Assembly: GCF_009765365.1 (NCBI RefSeq)
Contig: NZ_VTOM01000009.1
Location: 124,001 to 188,000 of the forward strand
Source of the DNA: Antarcticirhabdus aurantiaca
GTDB taxonomy: Bacteria; Pseudomonadota; Alphaproteobacteria; Rhizobiales; Rhizobiaceae
Length of the DNA stretch: 64,000 nucleotides
Direction: 5' to 3'
A model generated the notes under the pieces. It did not search any database, was not told where the DNA came from, and was given only the letters and a program-made list of their open reading frames with translations. The translations under genes and the position numbers were made by a program. The number at the start of each line of letters is the position of its first letter. The first letter of the stretch is position 1. This document shows positions 21,325 to 31,064 of the stretch, one piece after another.

Positions 21325-22382
21325 ACCCGCGCGACATCGACGTCCTTGCGCCCAACTTCAAGCGGCGCCTGTCCGGCGTCACCTCCACCGTCATCCAGCT
21401 CGTTCCCGAGCAAGCGAAGCGGCTTCGCATCGCGGTCGTCGGCCCCGGCCTGCCGGAGACCCTGCCGCGGCTGCGCCTGCACCAGCTGCCGGCCCTTTGG
21501 CGCCGGCCGGCGAGCGGCAGGCCGTTCCGCATCTGGCACGCGCGGCGCAACGTCGAGATGCTGGCGGGGATCGTCCTGCGCGATGCCCTGCGCATGCCGC
21601 TGCGCCTCGTCTTCACCTCCGCCGCCCAGCGCCATCACACGGCCTATACCCGCCGCCTGATCCGTCGCATGGACGCGGTGATCGCGACGAGCGGGCGCAG
21701 CGCCGCCTTTCTGGAGCAGCCGGCGACGGTCGTCATGCACGGCATCGATCTCGCCCGCTTCGGTCCGGACGGACCGCTGCCGCAGGACGATCTGGCCCGG
21801 CGCCTCGCCGGCCGACGCGTCGTCGGCTGTTCGGGCCGCATCCGGCACCAGAAGGGCACCGACGTCTTCGTCGAGGCGATGATCGACCTCCTGCCGCGCC
21901 ATGCCGACTGGGCGGCGGTGATCACCGGGCGCACGACGCCCGAGAATGCGGGCTTCGAGGCGGGGCTTCGCGAGCGGATCGCGGCGGCGGGCCTGACGGA
22001 CCGCATCCACTTCGCCGGCGAGGTGCCGGACGTCGCCGCCTGGTTCCGCCGCTTCGACCTCTACGTCGCCCCGCCCCGCAACGAGGGCTTCGGCCTGACG
22101 CCGCTGGAAGCGATGGCGAGCGGCACGCCGGTCATCGCGAGCGATGCCGGCGCCTTTCGCGAGCTGATCGCCGAGGGCGTCACCGGCGCCGTCGTGCCGG
22201 CGGACGACGCGCTGGCCCTCGCCCGAGCCGCTGAGCCCTTCATGGCGGATCCCGCCCGGCTCGCCGCGGCCGGCGAGGCCGCCCTCGCCCATGTCCGCAG
22301 CCACTTCCCCCTGTCGCGCGAGGCGGCGGCGATCGAGGCCGTCTACGAGTCGCTCTGGGCGTCCGCCGCCGCGAGGGCCTGA
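21321..22382 (+). CDS. lpcC: LPS core glycosyltransferase, LpcC-like (GT4)
   Basis: 353-residue GT-B glycosyltransferase of family 4. The N-terminal stretch APNFKRRLSGVTSTVIQLVP and RIWHARRNVEMLAG, LVFTSAAQRHHT are characteristic of LpcC, the rhizobial enzyme adding mannose to the LPS inner core. The C-terminal donor-binding half has PPRNEGFGLTPLEAMASGTP with the E-x7-E pattern. It acts on the cytoplasmic side of the inner membrane. The GTG start overlaps the stop of the HD gene. It converges on the GT25 gene with a 40-bp overlap of coding ends. Confidence 0.8.
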   Translation: MNPRDIDVLAPNFKRRLSGVTSTVIQLVPEQAKRLRIAVVGPGLPETLPRLRLHQLPALWRRPASGRPFRIWHARRNVEMLAGIVLRDALRMPLRLVFTSAAQRHHTAYTRRLIRRMDAVIATSGRSAAFLEQPATVVMHGIDLARFGPDGPLPQDDLARRLAGRRVVGCSGRIRHQKGTDVFVEAMIDLLPRHADWAAVITGRTTPENAGFEAGLRERIAAAGLTDRIHFAGEVPDVAAWFRRFDLYVAPPRNEGFGLTPLEAMASGTPVIASDAGAFRELIAEGVTGAVVPADDALALARAAEPFMADPARLAAAGEAALAHVRSHFPLSREAAAIEAVYESLWASAAARA

Positions 22383-23161
22383 GCGAACTCGCCGACGTTC
22401 AGCTCGGGCTCGCGCAGCTGCAGCGTCCAGGCGCGCGCCAACTGGAGCCGTGCGAGCCGCACCTGCGTGGCCAGCCGGCGCATGTGGAAAGGCACCGTTT
22501 CCCGGGTCACCGGCAGCCGGGCGCGCGGCTGGTGGATCTGCGTCGAGACGTCGATGCCGGGATCGACGCCGAACCCCTTCAGGATATGGGCCTGGACGGC
22601 GAGCGCCGGCTCGGCCTGCACCATGTCGAGCCCCGAGGAGAAGAGGAACGCGTCGCTCGGCGCGGCCAGGCGTTCCGCCCGCATCAGCAGCCGCTCGGCT
22701 CCGCGCGGCGAGACGTAGTAGGCGGCCGAGCCCGACTTGTCGCGCGCGACGAGCGACAGGCGGCCGACGGCATGCTGGACCGGTGCGACGCGCCGGAAGA
22801 ACTTGCGTCGGCCGGCATGTTCGAGGTTGCAGAGGTCGTAGGATCGCGGCGGATCGGCGAGAAAGGCCGGGAGGCGCGGCGACAGCACCGCGTCGTCCTC
22901 AAGGACGACGAGGCCGTCCGAACTCTCCGCAGCCCGCTGCCAAAGCGCTTTGTGCGACAGGAACAGCGCGAGCTCCGGCCCGGTGATCGGCCGCTCCCAA
23001 AGGCGCGACAGGCGAGCCGCCTGGTTGGCCGGGATATCCACCGGGGTCAGCGCAGGAAAGCGCTCCAGGACCAGCCCGAGCGCCCGTCCCTGCCGCTCCA
23101 AGAAGCGGCGGCGCTCCGCGGCCCGGTCGAGGTTGATGAACAGGATCGGTATGGCGTCCAC
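22343..23161 (-). CDS. Glycosyltransferase family 25 (LPS)
   Basis: 272-residue family 25 glycosyltransferase: IPILFINLDRAAERRRFLER at the start, ELALFLSHKALWQ, LVVLEDDAVL (the acidic donor/metal site), and GSAAYYVSPRGAERLL. Members add galactose or related sugars to LPS. Neighbouring lpcC suggests joint work in LPS core assembly although the two genes converge. The TrkH gene ends 2 bases upstream of its start on the same strand, so they form one transcript. Confidence 0.85.
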   Translation of the reverse strand: MDAIPILFINLDRAAERRRFLERQGRALGLVLERFPALTPVDIPANQAARLSRLWERPITGPELALFLSHKALWQRAAESSDGLVVLEDDAVLSPRLPAFLADPPRSYDLCNLEHAGRRKFFRRVAPVQHAVGRLSLVARDKSGSAAYYVSPRGAERLLMRAERLAAPSDAFLFSSGLDMVQAEPALAVQAHILKGFGVDPGIDVSTQIHQPRARLPVTRETVPFHMRRLATQVRLARLQLARAWTLQLREPELNVGEFAQALAAADAQSDS

Positions 23162-23163
23162 GC

Positions 23164-24549
23164 TCAGCGCATCCAGATCGAGGGCAGGAACAGGATCACG
23201 ACGGTGACGATCTCCAGGCGGCCGAGCAGCATGATGGCCGTCAGCACCCAGAGCTGCGCGTCGGTGAGGCTGGAAAAATCGCCCGCCGGCCCGATGACCG
23301 GCCCGAAGCCCGGTCCGACGTTGGACAGGCTGGTGAGCGTGCCGGAAAAGGCCGTGAGGAGGTCAAGCCCGAGCACGCCGAGGACAACGGTGCCGATCAG
23401 CAGCACCCCGAAATACAGGAAGAAGAAGATCGTGACGGCCTGCACCGCCTGCGGCTGGATCTCGCTCTCTCCGTAGCGCAGGCGGATCACGGCATGGGGG
23501 CGCACCAGGCGGCGGAACGAGGCGTCGACGAGCTTGTAGAGGACGACGAGCCGGTTCGCCTTGATGCCGCCTGCCGTCGAGCCGGCGCAGCCGCCGAGAA
23601 ACAGCGCGATAAAGAACAGCCCCACCGCCGCTTCCGACCAGCGCGTGTAGTCGTCCGACACGAAGCCGGTCGTCGAGAGCAGCGAAACGAGGCCGAAGCT
23701 CGACGTGATCAATGCCTCGCCGAACGGCACGCCCTCGATCAGCCGGCGCGACACCGCCAAAGCCAGGCTGAGCACCAGGCAGAGGACGAGGAAGACCGCG
23801 ATCTGCGGGTCCCGGCGCCTTTGCGAGCGGGAGCCTGTGAAGGCGCGAACGTAGATGACGAAGGGCAGCGCGCCAAGGATCATGAAGAGTGTCGCGGCGA
23901 CCAGGATCCGGTCGTCGTGGAAATAGCCGAGCGAAGCGTCGTGGGTGGAGAAGCCGCCCGTCGAGATGGTCGCCATGGCATGGTTGACCGCGTCGAAGAC
24001 GCTCATGCCGAGCGCGGCGTAGGTCGCGGCGCAGAGAACCGTCAGCGCGCCGTAGGCGGCGGCGAGGCCGGCGGCGAGCTGGCGCGCCCGCGGCAGCACC
24101 TTGTCCGCCTTGTCCGAGCCTTCCATCTGGAACAGCGCCAGCCCGCCGATGCGCAGCTGCGGCAGGATCATGATCGCCATGACGACGATGCCGATGCCGC
24201 CGATCCAGTTGAGGAGCGAGCGCCAGAGGAGCAGCCCGGGCGGCAGGAGGTCGAGGCTGGAGATCACGCTCGCCCCGGTCGTGGTGAGGCCCGAGGTCGA
24301 TTCGAAGACGGCCCCGGCGATGCTCAGCCCGGCGGACGAGAAGTAGAGCGGCAGCGCGCCCGCCAGCACCGTCACCACCCAGACCGTCGTCACGAGAAGG
24401 AAGCCGAGCCGCGCGTTGAAGCGCATGGGCTCGCCGCGGCTCGCCGCGCCCACCAGCGCGCCGACGGCTCCGATCAGGAAGGACGACAATGCGAAGACCC
24501 GCCAGTCCTCGTTGTCCTCAGCGAGATCGACGAGCGCCGGCAGAAGCAT
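23164..24549 (-). CDS. trkH: Trk-type potassium uptake protein TrkH
   Basis: 461 residues from the first ATG. Potassium channel subunit of the Trk system with four pore loops: TTTGAS (near 90), STGGFS (near 196), STTGFVS (near 293) and SNVGPGFGP (near 405). It works with the NAD-binding TrkA ring, not encoded here. Upstream of ATG 24549 the same frame continues with IIRTVSHVSALFCLIIAAAM, which looks like the missing first membrane segment, but no ATG, GTG or TTG is found before a TAA. An ATC at 24606 sits 8 bases after GGGGGA, so the real start may be non-canonical. It is co-transcribed with the GT25 gene. Confidence 0.88.
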   Translation of the reverse strand: MLLPALVDLAEDNEDWRVFALSSFLIGAVGALVGAASRGEPMRFNARLGFLLVTTVWVVTVLAGALPLYFSSAGLSIAGAVFESTSGLTTTGASVISSLDLLPPGLLLWRSLLNWIGGIGIVVMAIMILPQLRIGGLALFQMEGSDKADKVLPRARQLAAGLAAAYGALTVLCAATYAALGMSVFDAVNHAMATISTGGFSTHDASLGYFHDDRILVAATLFMILGALPFVIYVRAFTGSRSQRRRDPQIAVFLVLCLVLSLALAVSRRLIEGVPFGEALITSSFGLVSLLSTTGFVSDDYTRWSEAAVGLFFIALFLGGCAGSTAGGIKANRLVVLYKLVDASFRRLVRPHAVIRLRYGESEIQPQAVQAVTIFFFLYFGVLLIGTVVLGVLGLDLLTAFSGTLTSLSNVGPGFGPVIGPAGDFSSLTDAQLWVLTAIMLLGRLEIVTVVILFLPSIWMR

Positions 24550-24747
24550 GGCGGCGGCGATGATCAGGCAGAACAGCGCCGAAACGTGGGAAACCGTCCT
24601 GATGATGGCGAACGTCCCCCGTACCCGGACCTGCGGCAGACACGCCGATGCCGTCCGCAGCCGCGGGTCTTATCCCCGACTCAGCGCCGCTTCAATCGCG
24701 CCGGACGGGCGAGCCGCGTTGCGGCTGTGCAACGCCTCGTCTATTGA

Positions 24748-25773
<1,026 letters not shown>

Positions 25774-25810
25774 GCGCATCCGTCTAAGGCAAGCGGGGAA
25801 CTAGCGGAAC

Positions 25811-26707
25811 ATGGCGCTCGACTGGGACAGGCTGCGGATCTTCCACGCGGCGGCCGAAGCCGGCTCCTTCACGCACGCGGCCGACGCGCTGAACCTCAGC
25901 CAGTCGGCGATCAGCCGTCAGGTGGCGGCGCTCGAGCAGGAGCTCGGCGCGCCGCTCTTCCATCGCCATGCGCGCGGCCTCGTCCTGTCCGAACAGGGCG
26001 AGCTCCTGTTCCAGACGGCGAGCGACGTGTTCAAGCGGCTCGAAGCCGTGCGGATGCAGCTCTCCGAAACCCAGGAGAAGCCGACCGGCAAGCTGCGCGT
26101 CACGACGACCGTCGGCCTGGGATCGGGCTGGCTGACCGAGCGCGCGACCGAATTCCTCGAGCTTTATCCCGAGGTCGAGCTGCAGCTCGTCTTCGACAAC
26201 GAGGAAATCGACCTCACCATGCGCAAAGCGGACGCGGCGATCCGCCTGCGCCAGCCGCAGCAGCCGGACCTCATCCAGCGCCGGCTGTTCACCGTGCACC
26301 TCCACGTCTACGCCTCGGCGAGCTACATCCAGCGCTTCGGCAAGCCGGAAACGGCGGAAGACCTCGACCACCATCGCATCATCACCTTCGGCGAGCCCGC
26401 GCCGAACTACCTGCGCAACCTCAACACGCTGGAAACCATCGGCCTGCCGGACGGCCAGAACCGCAGCCCGATCCTCCAGATCAACAATCTCATGTCGATC
26501 CGCTCGGCCATCGAGAGCGGCATCGGCGTGGCGCTGCTGCCCGATTACATGATCGACAAGCGCTCGCGTCTGGTGCAGCTTCTGCCGGAGATCGAGCTGC
26601 CGACCTTCGACACCTACCTCTGCTACCCCGAACAGATGCGGGGCGCCGCCAAGCTGAAGGTCTTCCGCGACTTCCTGATCGCGAAGGCCCGCACCTGGAG
26701 CTTCTGA
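25811..26707 (+). CDS. lsrB: LysR-family regulator, LsrB/VtlR orthologue
   Basis: 298-residue LysR regulator with N-terminal winged helix (FHAAAEAGSFTHAADALNLS, QSAISRQVAALEQ) and a periplasmic-binding-like effector domain. The start MALDWDRLRIFHAAAEAG and RLRQPQQPDLIQRRLFTVHL closely resemble LsrB of Sinorhizobium and VtlR of Agrobacterium/Brucella, which control LPS, redox and small-RNA genes and sit behind trxB. Only one cysteine is present (YLCYP); from memory, the S. meliloti protein has others implicated in redox sensing. It is followed after 3 bases by the rhodanese gene. Confidence 0.88.
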   Translation: MALDWDRLRIFHAAAEAGSFTHAADALNLSQSAISRQVAALEQELGAPLFHRHARGLVLSEQGELLFQTASDVFKRLEAVRMQLSETQEKPTGKLRVTTTVGLGSGWLTERATEFLELYPEVELQLVFDNEEIDLTMRKADAAIRLRQPQQPDLIQRRLFTVHLHVYASASYIQRFGKPETAEDLDHHRIITFGEPAPNYLRNLNTLETIGLPDGQNRSPILQINNLMSIRSAIESGIGVALLPDYMIDKRSRLVQLLPEIELPTFDTYLCYPEQMRGAAKLKVFRDFLIAKARTWSF

Positions 26708-26710
26708 GCC

Positions 26711-27064
26711 ATGACGTCCTCCCCTGCCTTCCGCACCATGACGGTCGATGAGGTGGAGCCGCTGCTCGGCGATCCCGAAACGGTGATCGTTGACGTGCGC
26801 GAGCCGCACGAGCTGGAAGCGACGGGCAAGATTCCCGGCGCGGTCGCCATCCCGCTCGGTCAGATCCCGGAAGCGCTGGCGGCGGGCAGCCCGCTGCGCG
26901 AGAGCGTCCTCGACGGCGACAAGACCGTCGTCTTCTACTGCGCCGCAGGCGCGCGCTCCGCGCGCGCCGCGGGTGCGGCGGCGGAAGCCGGCATCGGTCG
27001 GATCGTCAACATGCAGGGCGGTTTCAACGCCTGGGCTCAGGCCGCGCTGCCCGTCGAGGACTGA
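26711..27064 (+). CDS. Rhodanese-like sulfurtransferase
   Basis: 117-residue single rhodanese domain. IVDVREPHELEATGKIPGA (about 26-44) is the CDC25/rhodanese signature and Cys77 in FYCAAGARSA is the catalytic persulfide-forming residue. It likely moves sulfane sulfur, or detoxifies reactive sulfur, in the cytoplasm. It starts 3 bases after lsrB and probably shares its transcript with trxB-lsrB, which fits a redox theme. The convergent GGDEF-EAL gene ends 3 bases after it. Confidence 0.88.
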   Translation: MTSSPAFRTMTVDEVEPLLGDPETVIVDVREPHELEATGKIPGAVAIPLGQIPEALAAGSPLRESVLDGDKTVVFYCAAGARSARAAGAAAEAGIGRIVNMQGGFNAWAQAALPVED

Positions 27065-27067
27065 GGC

Positions 27068-28693
27068 TCAGGCGCTGAGCGCGGCATCGGGCTCGATGCG
27101 CCGCTGGTCGAGATAGCCGGCGATCTCGGACGCGCGCATCGGTTTGGCGTAGAGGAAGCCCTGCACCTCGGTCATGCCCTCGCTTCGGGCGAATTCGAGC
27201 TGGTGTTCGGTTTCCACGCCTTCGAGCACGGTTTCCATCTTCAGCGTCCGCGACAGCCGCACGATCGTGCGGACGATCTCGGCGTCGCTGTCCTCCGCGG
27301 TCAGCTCGCGGGTGAAGCAGCGGTCGATCTTGATCCGGTCGAAGCGGATGCGCCGCAGGTTGTTGAGCGACGAAAAGCCCGTGCCGAAATCGTCCATCGT
27401 GATGCGCACGCCGAGCGCGCGCAGTTCCTCGATCGTCTTCAAAAGCCGCGGGCTGTGCTCCAGGAGCACCGATTCGGTGATTTCCAGGTCCAGCCGGCCC
27501 GGGGCGAGCCCGCTCTCCTCGATCGCCTCACGGACGTGGTGGACGAGCCGCAGATCCTTGAACTGCACGGCCGACAGGTTGACCGCGACGCCGATGGGCT
27601 TGGGCCAGTCGGCCGCCGCACGGCAGGCGTCGCGCAGGACGCGGCGGCCGAGCTGGACGATGAAGCCCGAGGTTTCGGCGAGCGGGATGAACTCCGACGG
27701 CGGCACCAGTCCGCGCTCCGGATGGTTCCAGCGCACCAGGGCCTCGAAGGAGCGGATCGCGCCCGACTTCGTGCCGTAGATCGGCTGGTAGTGGAGTTCG
27801 AATTCGTCCCGGTCGAGCCCGCGCTTCATCTGCACTTCAGCCGCCGCCGCCGATTCGCGGGTCTGCCGCAGGCTCGGCGTGAACAGGCGATACGCGCTGA
27901 CGCTCTCCTGCTTGGCCTCGTAGAGCGCGAGATCGGCCGCGATGATCACGTCCGACCAGTTGTTGGCGTCGACGCCGATGCGCGAGATGCCGATGCTGGT
28001 GCCGACGTTGAGCACCAGCCCGTCGAAGGGAATGTCCTGGCCAATGGCCGCGATCAGCTCTTCCGCAAAGCGCGCGGGCGAGCACGCCCACTCTTCCGAG
28101 AAGTGGACGATCGTGAATTCGTCGCCGCCCAGCCGCACGGCGAAGTCGTCGCCCTTGCAGGCCTCGCGGAGCCGCGCGGCGACCGTCGTCAACACGACGT
28201 CGCCGGCGCGATGGCCGAACGTGTCGTTCACGTGCTTGAAGTCGTTGAGGTCGAACATGAAGAGAAAGGCGCCGCGGCGGCGCCACTCGCCGGTGGCGAG
28301 CCCCTCCTCCAGGTTCGAGACGAGATAGGTGCGGTTGAAGAGGCCCGTCATCGGGTCGTGGAGCGCCTGCTCGCGCACCCGGCTCTCGCCCTCGGCGGTG
28401 CGCTGCAGCTGCTCGCGCATCGCCATCTGGTGCCGACCGATCTCGAGGAAGATGCGGCCGACGACGAAGGGCGAGGTCAAAGCCAGCGCGTGCATCAGCG
28501 TGGAGGAGAAGGTCGCCACCAAGCTGGGATCGCTTCCCGTCCAGCGACGGAATTCCATGTCGGCGAAGATGCCGCTGGCGCAGAACACGGCTCCGAGCGT
28601 GCCGCCCGCAAGCGCGTAGCTCGCGCCGGGCAATGCCTGCCACTTGGCGCGGCCGCGCGTCAGCACGTCGGCTCCAACCCATCTCTTCGGCAT
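27068..28693 (-). CDS. Membrane GGDEF-EAL cyclic-di-GMP protein
   Basis: 541 residues. Two hydrophobic segments (about 22-43 and 58-80) anchor it. The GGDEF domain follows with intact RLGGDEF (189-193) and FDLNDFKHVND; the inhibitory RxxD site is replaced by KGDD. The EAL domain has EAL at 317-319, NLSAVQFKD, DDFGTGFSSLNNL and KIDRCF. Both active sites look complete, so it could make and degrade cyclic-di-GMP. The start at 28693 follows GAGGGG; an ATG at 28717 is the alternative, and longer upstream open sequence is antisense to the phosphatase gene. It is divergent from the phosphatase. Confidence 0.9.
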   Translation of the reverse strand: MPKRWVGADVLTRGRAKWQALPGASYALAGGTLGAVFCASGIFADMEFRRWTGSDPSLVATFSSTLMHALALTSPFVVGRIFLEIGRHQMAMREQLQRTAEGESRVREQALHDPMTGLFNRTYLVSNLEEGLATGEWRRRGAFLFMFDLNDFKHVNDTFGHRAGDVVLTTVAARLREACKGDDFAVRLGGDEFTIVHFSEEWACSPARFAEELIAAIGQDIPFDGLVLNVGTSIGISRIGVDANNWSDVIIAADLALYEAKQESVSAYRLFTPSLRQTRESAAAAEVQMKRGLDRDEFELHYQPIYGTKSGAIRSFEALVRWNHPERGLVPPSEFIPLAETSGFIVQLGRRVLRDACRAAADWPKPIGVAVNLSAVQFKDLRLVHHVREAIEESGLAPGRLDLEITESVLLEHSPRLLKTIEELRALGVRITMDDFGTGFSSLNNLRRIRFDRIKIDRCFTRELTAEDSDAEIVRTIVRLSRTLKMETVLEGVETEHQLEFARSEGMTEVQGFLYAKPMRASEIAGYLDQRRIEPDAALSA

Positions 28694-28818
28694 CGACGGC
28701 CCCTCGGATGCAACCATAAGCAGCTTGGCGGAATTGTGTTGAATGCTGATTAACTGGCGCCGCGCTCCTCCGGTTCTTGTGATTGACGTCGCCCGGTACG
28801 AGACCAGACGAGGGCGGC

Positions 28819-29598
28819 ATGGACGAAATGGTGTTCGCGATCGGCGACGTGCATGGCGAGTCACGCCTGCTGGCGCAGACACTCGCCTGGGTTGAGAGAA
28901 CCGCTGTCGAGTACGAGTCCCGTCCGATTCTCTACATTCTCGGCGACCTCGTCGATCGCGGCCCGGATACGAGGGGCGCGCTCGACCTCGCCGTCGAGAC
29001 CCTGGCACGATGGCCGGGCTCGAAGCTTCTCCTTGGCAATCACGACCGCTGGTTCCTCGACTTCGTCGACGGCGCGATGCGGGACGCGGACCGCGTGGAG
29101 CACTGGTTCGGCCAGGGCGGCGCCGAGGCGCTCCAGTCCTACGGCTTCGACCTCGACGATCCGCGCCGGGCCGCCGAGGAGATCGCGCTCCGGCACCCGT
29201 CGCATCGCCGCCTTCTCGCCCAGGCCTCGCTTTACGAGCGGCGCAACGGCCACCTCTTCGTCCATGCCGGGATCGAGCCGGGCCGCTCGCTGGCCGATCA
29301 GGGCGAGGACCAGTTCCTCTGGATCCGCCGTCCGTTTCTCGACCATGTCGGACCGCTCGGCCACGTCGTCGTTCACGGACACACGCCGCAGAAGCCTGCG
29401 CGCCCAACGGTGACCGAGAATCGCATCAGTCTGGATACCGGAGCCGCCACGACGGGCGTCCTCACGGCGGCGGCTTGGCCGCCGCCCTTCGGAACCTGCC
29501 CACCCATCTTCGCCGCCACGGCGAAAGGAAGCGGAAAGGTTCGGCCGATCGAGCCGCGCCGGCTCGACCGCGGCCTCGGCACCGTTCTCGATCGCTGA
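28819..29598 (+). CDS. Calcineurin-like serine/threonine metallophosphatase
   Basis: 259-residue metallophosphoesterase with all metal motifs: GDVHG (about 7-11), GDLVDRGPDT, GNHDRW, HAGIEPGRS and HGHTPQ. It resembles PrpA/PrpB-type Ser/Thr phosphatases and ApaH. ATG 28819 is taken because it starts just before the first conserved strand; 28828 is also possible. It is divergent from the GGDEF-EAL gene and ends in a hairpin. Confidence 0.88.
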   Translation: MDEMVFAIGDVHGESRLLAQTLAWVERTAVEYESRPILYILGDLVDRGPDTRGALDLAVETLARWPGSKLLLGNHDRWFLDFVDGAMRDADRVEHWFGQGGAEALQSYGFDLDDPRRAAEEIALRHPSHRRLLAQASLYERRNGHLFVHAGIEPGRSLADQGEDQFLWIRRPFLDHVGPLGHVVVHGHTPQKPARPTVTENRISLDTGAATTGVLTAAAWPPPFGTCPPIFAATAKGSGKVRPIEPRRLDRGLGTVLDR

Positions 29599-29610
29599 AG
29601 CCCAAAAAGC

Positions 29611-29630
29611 GGACGGTCCGAAGACCGTCC
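29611..29630. terminator. Hairpin after the phosphatase gene
   Basis: GGACGGTC-CGAA-GACCGTCC is a perfect 8-bp stem. The plus strand is followed by CAAATTT, the minus strand by GCTTTTTG. It lies 13 bases after the phosphatase stop. Confidence 0.65.
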
Positions 29631-29844
29631 CAAATTTGGCTGGAGTATCAGGCCACGAAAAACCTGATGCTGGTTAATTCACCGGCAATGCAAAAGTTGC
29701 GTTAGGGCAAAAGGCGATGCGTCCGCCCCCGGACGTCGGCTAAATTCCTTGGCCGTCTCGACGTTTCGGACGTCTGTTCCAATTCCCTGCCCGAAGCGTG
29801 CTCTTGATCCCGCGCGCATGAGTTTCACGATAAGGGTGCAGAGA

Positions 29845-30885
29845 ATGTTCCGCGACAAGCCTTCCGCCTATGATCGGCTGTCCGACGCGCTATCCGACCT
29901 CACCGAGCGCCTGGGCGATCTCGAAGAGCAGATCGTCGAGCGCATCAATCCGCGGCCGTCACGGCTGGAGCGGGCGCGCCGCGCCGTGTCGCGCAACCTG
30001 CCGAGCCTCTACGCGCAGCCGTCCTGGGCCGAGCGGCACCTGCCGGGCTTCCTGTCCGGCCTGTCCCTGCCCTCGTGGGGCGACGCGCGCGACGAGTTGG
30101 CCGAACTCTCGAGCGCCGCGCGCGCGCGGGCCGTCGCCGCCCGTGCCCAGATCCCGGACGCCCGTCCCTATCTCGAGGACGTTCGCAGCCACCTTCCCGA
30201 CTGGCGCCTGCCGCGGCACCTGAGCTTCCGGCGCGGCATGGAGGCTCAGCGCGGCATCGATTACCTCCGCGATCGCCCGGGCGCGACCACGGCGCTGATC
30301 CTCGGCGGCACGGTTCTCGTCGTCGGCGCGGCCTGGTTCGTCACCAAGAAGGTGCAGGAGCATTCGGAGGAGCCGGATTACGAGACGGTCCGGCGCGACG
30401 GCGCCATCGAGATCCGCGACTACGACGCGATGATCGTGGCCGAGACCGTGAAGAGCGGCTATCACGAGAAGGCGCGGACCGCCGGCTTCAACACGCTGGC
30501 CGACTACATCTTCGCGCGCAACCGCGCCGGCAAGAAGATCAACATGACGACGCCGGTGCTCCAGCAGCTCTCCGAGAGCGACGGGCGCACCAAGGGCTGG
30601 GCGATCCGCTTCATCATGCCGAAGAAGTACACCAAGGCGACGCTTCCCGAGCCATCCACGAGCGACGTGGCCTTGAAGGAGATCCCGTCCAAGCGGGTCG
30701 CGGCGATCCGCTTCTCCGGCAACTTCAGCGCCACGGCGGCGAGCAAGCAGCTGATGACGCTCTACAACTACCTCGCCGACGAGAACCTGAAGCAGAAGGG
30801 CGATCCGGAATACGCCTTCTACAACCCGCCCTGGACGCCGGGCTTCCTGAAGCGCAACGAGATCCTGATCGAGATCGAGCGCTGA
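29845..30885 (+). CDS. SOUL heme-binding protein with long N-terminal region
   Basis: 346 residues. The C-terminal 190 residues are a SOUL/HEBP domain (YETVRRDGAIEIRDYDAMIV, NMTTPVLQQ, WAIRFIMPKKY, FYNPPWTPGFLKRNEI). SOUL proteins bind heme or related tetrapyrroles. It is preceded by one membrane segment (GATTALILGGTVLVVGAAWFV, about 153-173) and 150 charged residues with a predicted coiled coil (LSDALSDLTERLGDLEEQIVE). The normal family length is about 200, so this is an extended, membrane-anchored form. ATG 29845 is preferred because AAGGG precedes it; ATG 29818 is possible. Confidence 0.82.
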   Translation: MFRDKPSAYDRLSDALSDLTERLGDLEEQIVERINPRPSRLERARRAVSRNLPSLYAQPSWAERHLPGFLSGLSLPSWGDARDELAELSSAARARAVAARAQIPDARPYLEDVRSHLPDWRLPRHLSFRRGMEAQRGIDYLRDRPGATTALILGGTVLVVGAAWFVTKKVQEHSEEPDYETVRRDGAIEIRDYDAMIVAETVKSGYHEKARTAGFNTLADYIFARNRAGKKINMTTPVLQQLSESDGRTKGWAIRFIMPKKYTKATLPEPSTSDVALKEIPSKRVAAIRFSGNFSATAASKQLMTLYNYLADENLKQKGDPEYAFYNPPWTPGFLKRNEILIEIER

Positions 30886-30914
30886 TCGCGGAACGGAGTG
30901 AGTGATAGAAAAGG

Positions 30915-30948
30915 GCGGAGGTTCCTTGCGGGATCTCCGCTTTTTTTT
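30915..30948 (+). terminator. Terminator of the SOUL gene
   Basis: GCGGAGGTTCC and GGGATCTCCGC pair with wobble positions around TTGC and are followed by eight T. It is a textbook intrinsic terminator 29 bases after the stop codon. Confidence 0.88.
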
Positions 30949-31064
30949 CATTTCGACTTAAATTCGCCCGTTAATCATCCATCAATCGACTTCCAAAAGT
31001 CCTTGAAACTTAAGGCACGCCCCGGCCATTCTTCCAGCTGATCGTCGGACGGGAGAATCGGGAC

